Shown here piece after piece: positions 62,824 through 64,000 of a DNA stretch of 64,000 nucleotides. Position numbers and translations under genes: made by a program. The notes under the pieces are model-generated. The model was not told the origin of the DNA, made no database searches, and worked only from the letters and a program-made list of their open reading frames with translations. The stretch's first letter is position 1. Each line of letters opens with the position of its first letter. The stretch comes from Symsagittifera roscoffensis. Lineage: Eukaryota; Xenacoelomorpha; Acoela; Convolutidae. Location of the stretch: NCBI RefSeq assembly GCF_963678635.1, contig NC_087066.1:5237954-5301953 (forward strand), written 5' to 3'.

Positions 62824-64000
62824 TCAACGCCCCCGTTGTTGTAATGCTTTGAAATCCGATAAAAATTGTGTATGGACCATATGGTTTTTTGAACGTCCAA
62901 TTCGTGTACACAATCCCGGATACGTACTTCTGACCCACGTTACAATTTGTGTGTCTGAATTTTCAATACTATTAACTTGACATACTGACTTACCAGCTGG
63001 TTTTCTTTCTTGGTGTAGCTGGATGCCAATTTGCGAGAGAAGATTCCGCCCCAAAATGTTCGCTCGCCTGTCGTCCACCACAATGAAGGACGCTGTGTGG
63101 ATTGTCCAACCTCCTGATTCGATTGGGGCGGTTAGTCTGCCAAGAGATGGGATTTTGTAGCCATTGTAGCAGACCATTCTATTAGCTTCGTCATCCTCTC
63201 GCATTCTTGTTCTTACTGCTGATTTTACTGTTGTGGCCAGAAGGTTGGCTGTTTTTTCGTTTACGAACGATGTTGGTGATCCTGTGTCGGCAATAAAAAC
63301 GATGTTGTTTTTCTCCGAGCGGACCCTTATCAGGTGTCCTTTGAGATCTGTGTCCAATAGTTCTTCTGCCCGTCTTGGTTCAAAATTTATCCAGTTTGTC
63401 GATGTATCGTCCGGATGGATTAACTCCCACCCTGGTATGACGTCACCCGCTTGTAGGTAATTTACGTATGCTGTCATATCAGTATCTTGAAGTTCTTGTT
63501 GTTCTTGGTTGTCTTCCTGGATTGCATTAACCTCACTTGATCTGCAAAGTCTAGCGAAATGGCCCCTTTTAGTGCACTTGTTGCAGATTTTGTCACGTGC
63601 CGGACATTGTGCTAAGTGATTTCCTGAAAATGCATTTCCGCATTTGAAACAGTCTTTCTTTTGTCCAGTTTTCTCGGGATAGTTTCTGGACGTTTGTCCT
63701 CCTCTACTGCGACCACCTCGCTGATGCGCTTTAAATCCGCCCCGCTTTTGAACGAAATTTACCGGTTCAGATTTAATATTTGACATTCCGGGATGATTAT
63801 TTGTCGTTCCCTGTTTTCTAATATAGAGCTGGTTCTCGAGGCCTCTTTCGCGTTTTATTGCGTAGTCCAAAGCTTGTTCGGGAGTTTTTGTTTCGGCCAG
63901 AAGGTCTTTTTGAACTTCGTCGTTTGACATGTGTGCTATAAATAGGTCTCTGACGAACTCGGATTCAAGACTAACATCGTTGCATGCCGTGCATTTAAAG
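62824..64000 (-). CDS. gag: gag-protease part of the same polyprotein, 5' partial
   Basis: The frame is open from the window edge (…CNDVSLESEFVRDLFIAHMS) to TGA at 62826-62824. Numbered from the Met at 63930: a basic Arg/Gly-rich stretch (60-90), two zinc knuckles, CFKCGNAFSGNHLAQC (94-109, unusual CX2CX7HX3C) and CNKCTKRGHFARLC (116-129, canonical CX2CX4HX4C), then a retropepsin-like domain with FIADTGSPTSFVNE (catalytic DTG at 215-217). The gag capsid part lies mostly outside the window. The stop is followed in the same frame by RT, so either the codon is a nonsense mutation or it is read through. Confidence 0.9.
   Translation of the reverse strand, partial: FKCTACNDVSLESEFVRDLFIAHMSNDEVQKDLLAETKTPEQALDYAIKRERGLENQLYIRKQGTTNNHPGMSNIKSEPVNFVQKRGGFKAHQRGGRSRGGQTSRNYPEKTGQKKDCFKCGNAFSGNHLAQCPARDKICNKCTKRGHFARLCRSSEVNAIQEDNQEQQELQDTDMTAYVNYLQAGDVIPGWELIHPDDTSTNWINFEPRRAEELLDTDLKGHLIRVRSEKNNIVFIADTGSPTSFVNEKTANLLATTVKSAVRTRMREDDEANRMVCYNGYKIPSLGRLTAPIESGGWTIHTASFIVVDDRRANILGRNLLSQIGIQLHQERKPAGKSVCQVNSIENSDTQIVTWVRSTYPGLCTRIGRSKNHMVHTQFLSDFKALQQRGR

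Larger units (their letters stand above)
57676..64000 (-). mobile_element. Ty3/gypsy LTR retrotransposon, 5' part beyond the window
   Basis: In minus-strand order: gag with two zinc knuckles, protease, RT, RNase H, integrase, a long C-terminal extension, polypurine tract and 3' LTR. The frame is open from the window edge to 58054 except for one TGA at 62826-62824. Intact catalytic residues in every domain suggest a young copy. It is related to, but clearly distinct from, the broken element at 28-35 kb. Confidence 0.95.

Overview
The window looks like nuclear DNA of a small metazoan, most likely a nematode. It is strongly AT-rich and packed with repeats. Genes are broken into short exons, several introns are short (51-66 bp is inferred for two), and some acceptors match the worm-like TTTTCAG pattern. 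Ty3/gypsy and BEL/Pao retrotransposons and dense families of small inverted-repeat elements fill the rest. I see no bacterial operons, tRNA, rRNA or CRISPR array. The species cannot be named from sequence alone.

Layout. 0-5.4 kb: repeats (a hairpin-ended family called B here, a TIR element called K, a TIR element called G, and a TTTCGACTTTCTCGACC minisatellite). 5.5-13.6 kb: a decayed BEL/Pao LTR retrotransposon on the minus strand, with gag, zinc knuckle, protease-like region, RT (YIDD) and integrase recognisable through many stops and frameshifts, plus unexplained reading frames between its 5' LTR and gag. 14.4-24.2 kb: a MITE field (families A and C, both with GGCTCTTTTCC-type ends and 8-bp target duplications) that also holds two paralogous exons for tiny secreted peptides (14.5 and 19.3-19.7 kb, minus strand). 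25.5-27.6 kb: two minus-strand spliced gene candidates, one with a fibrinogen-like exon. 28.08-35.28 kb: a complete but broken Ty3/gypsy element (269-bp LTRs, about 3% divergent, GAGCG target duplication) inserted into an older retroelement remnant. 36.2-37.9 kb: tandem family B units. 38.4-42.9 kb: a four-exon minus-strand gene whose introns are full of repeats. 43.7-50.6 kb: K and palindromic elements, one further minus-strand exon, and about 3.6 kb of complex tandem repeat. 51.5-53.0 kb: a plus-strand spliced gene. 53.2-57.6 kb: more repeats, an isolated minus-strand exon and a small secreted Cys-rich protein. 57.68-64.0 kb: the 3' part of a second Ty3/gypsy element on the minus strand, nearly intact; one in-frame TGA separates gag-protease from RT-RNase H-integrase, and its 5' end lies beyond the window.

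The host gene models come from reading splice sites and codon phase by eye. Where three or four exons join in phase I trust them moderately, but first exons and functions are mostly unknown. The strongest assignments are the retrotransposon domains, which carry diagnostic catalytic motifs.
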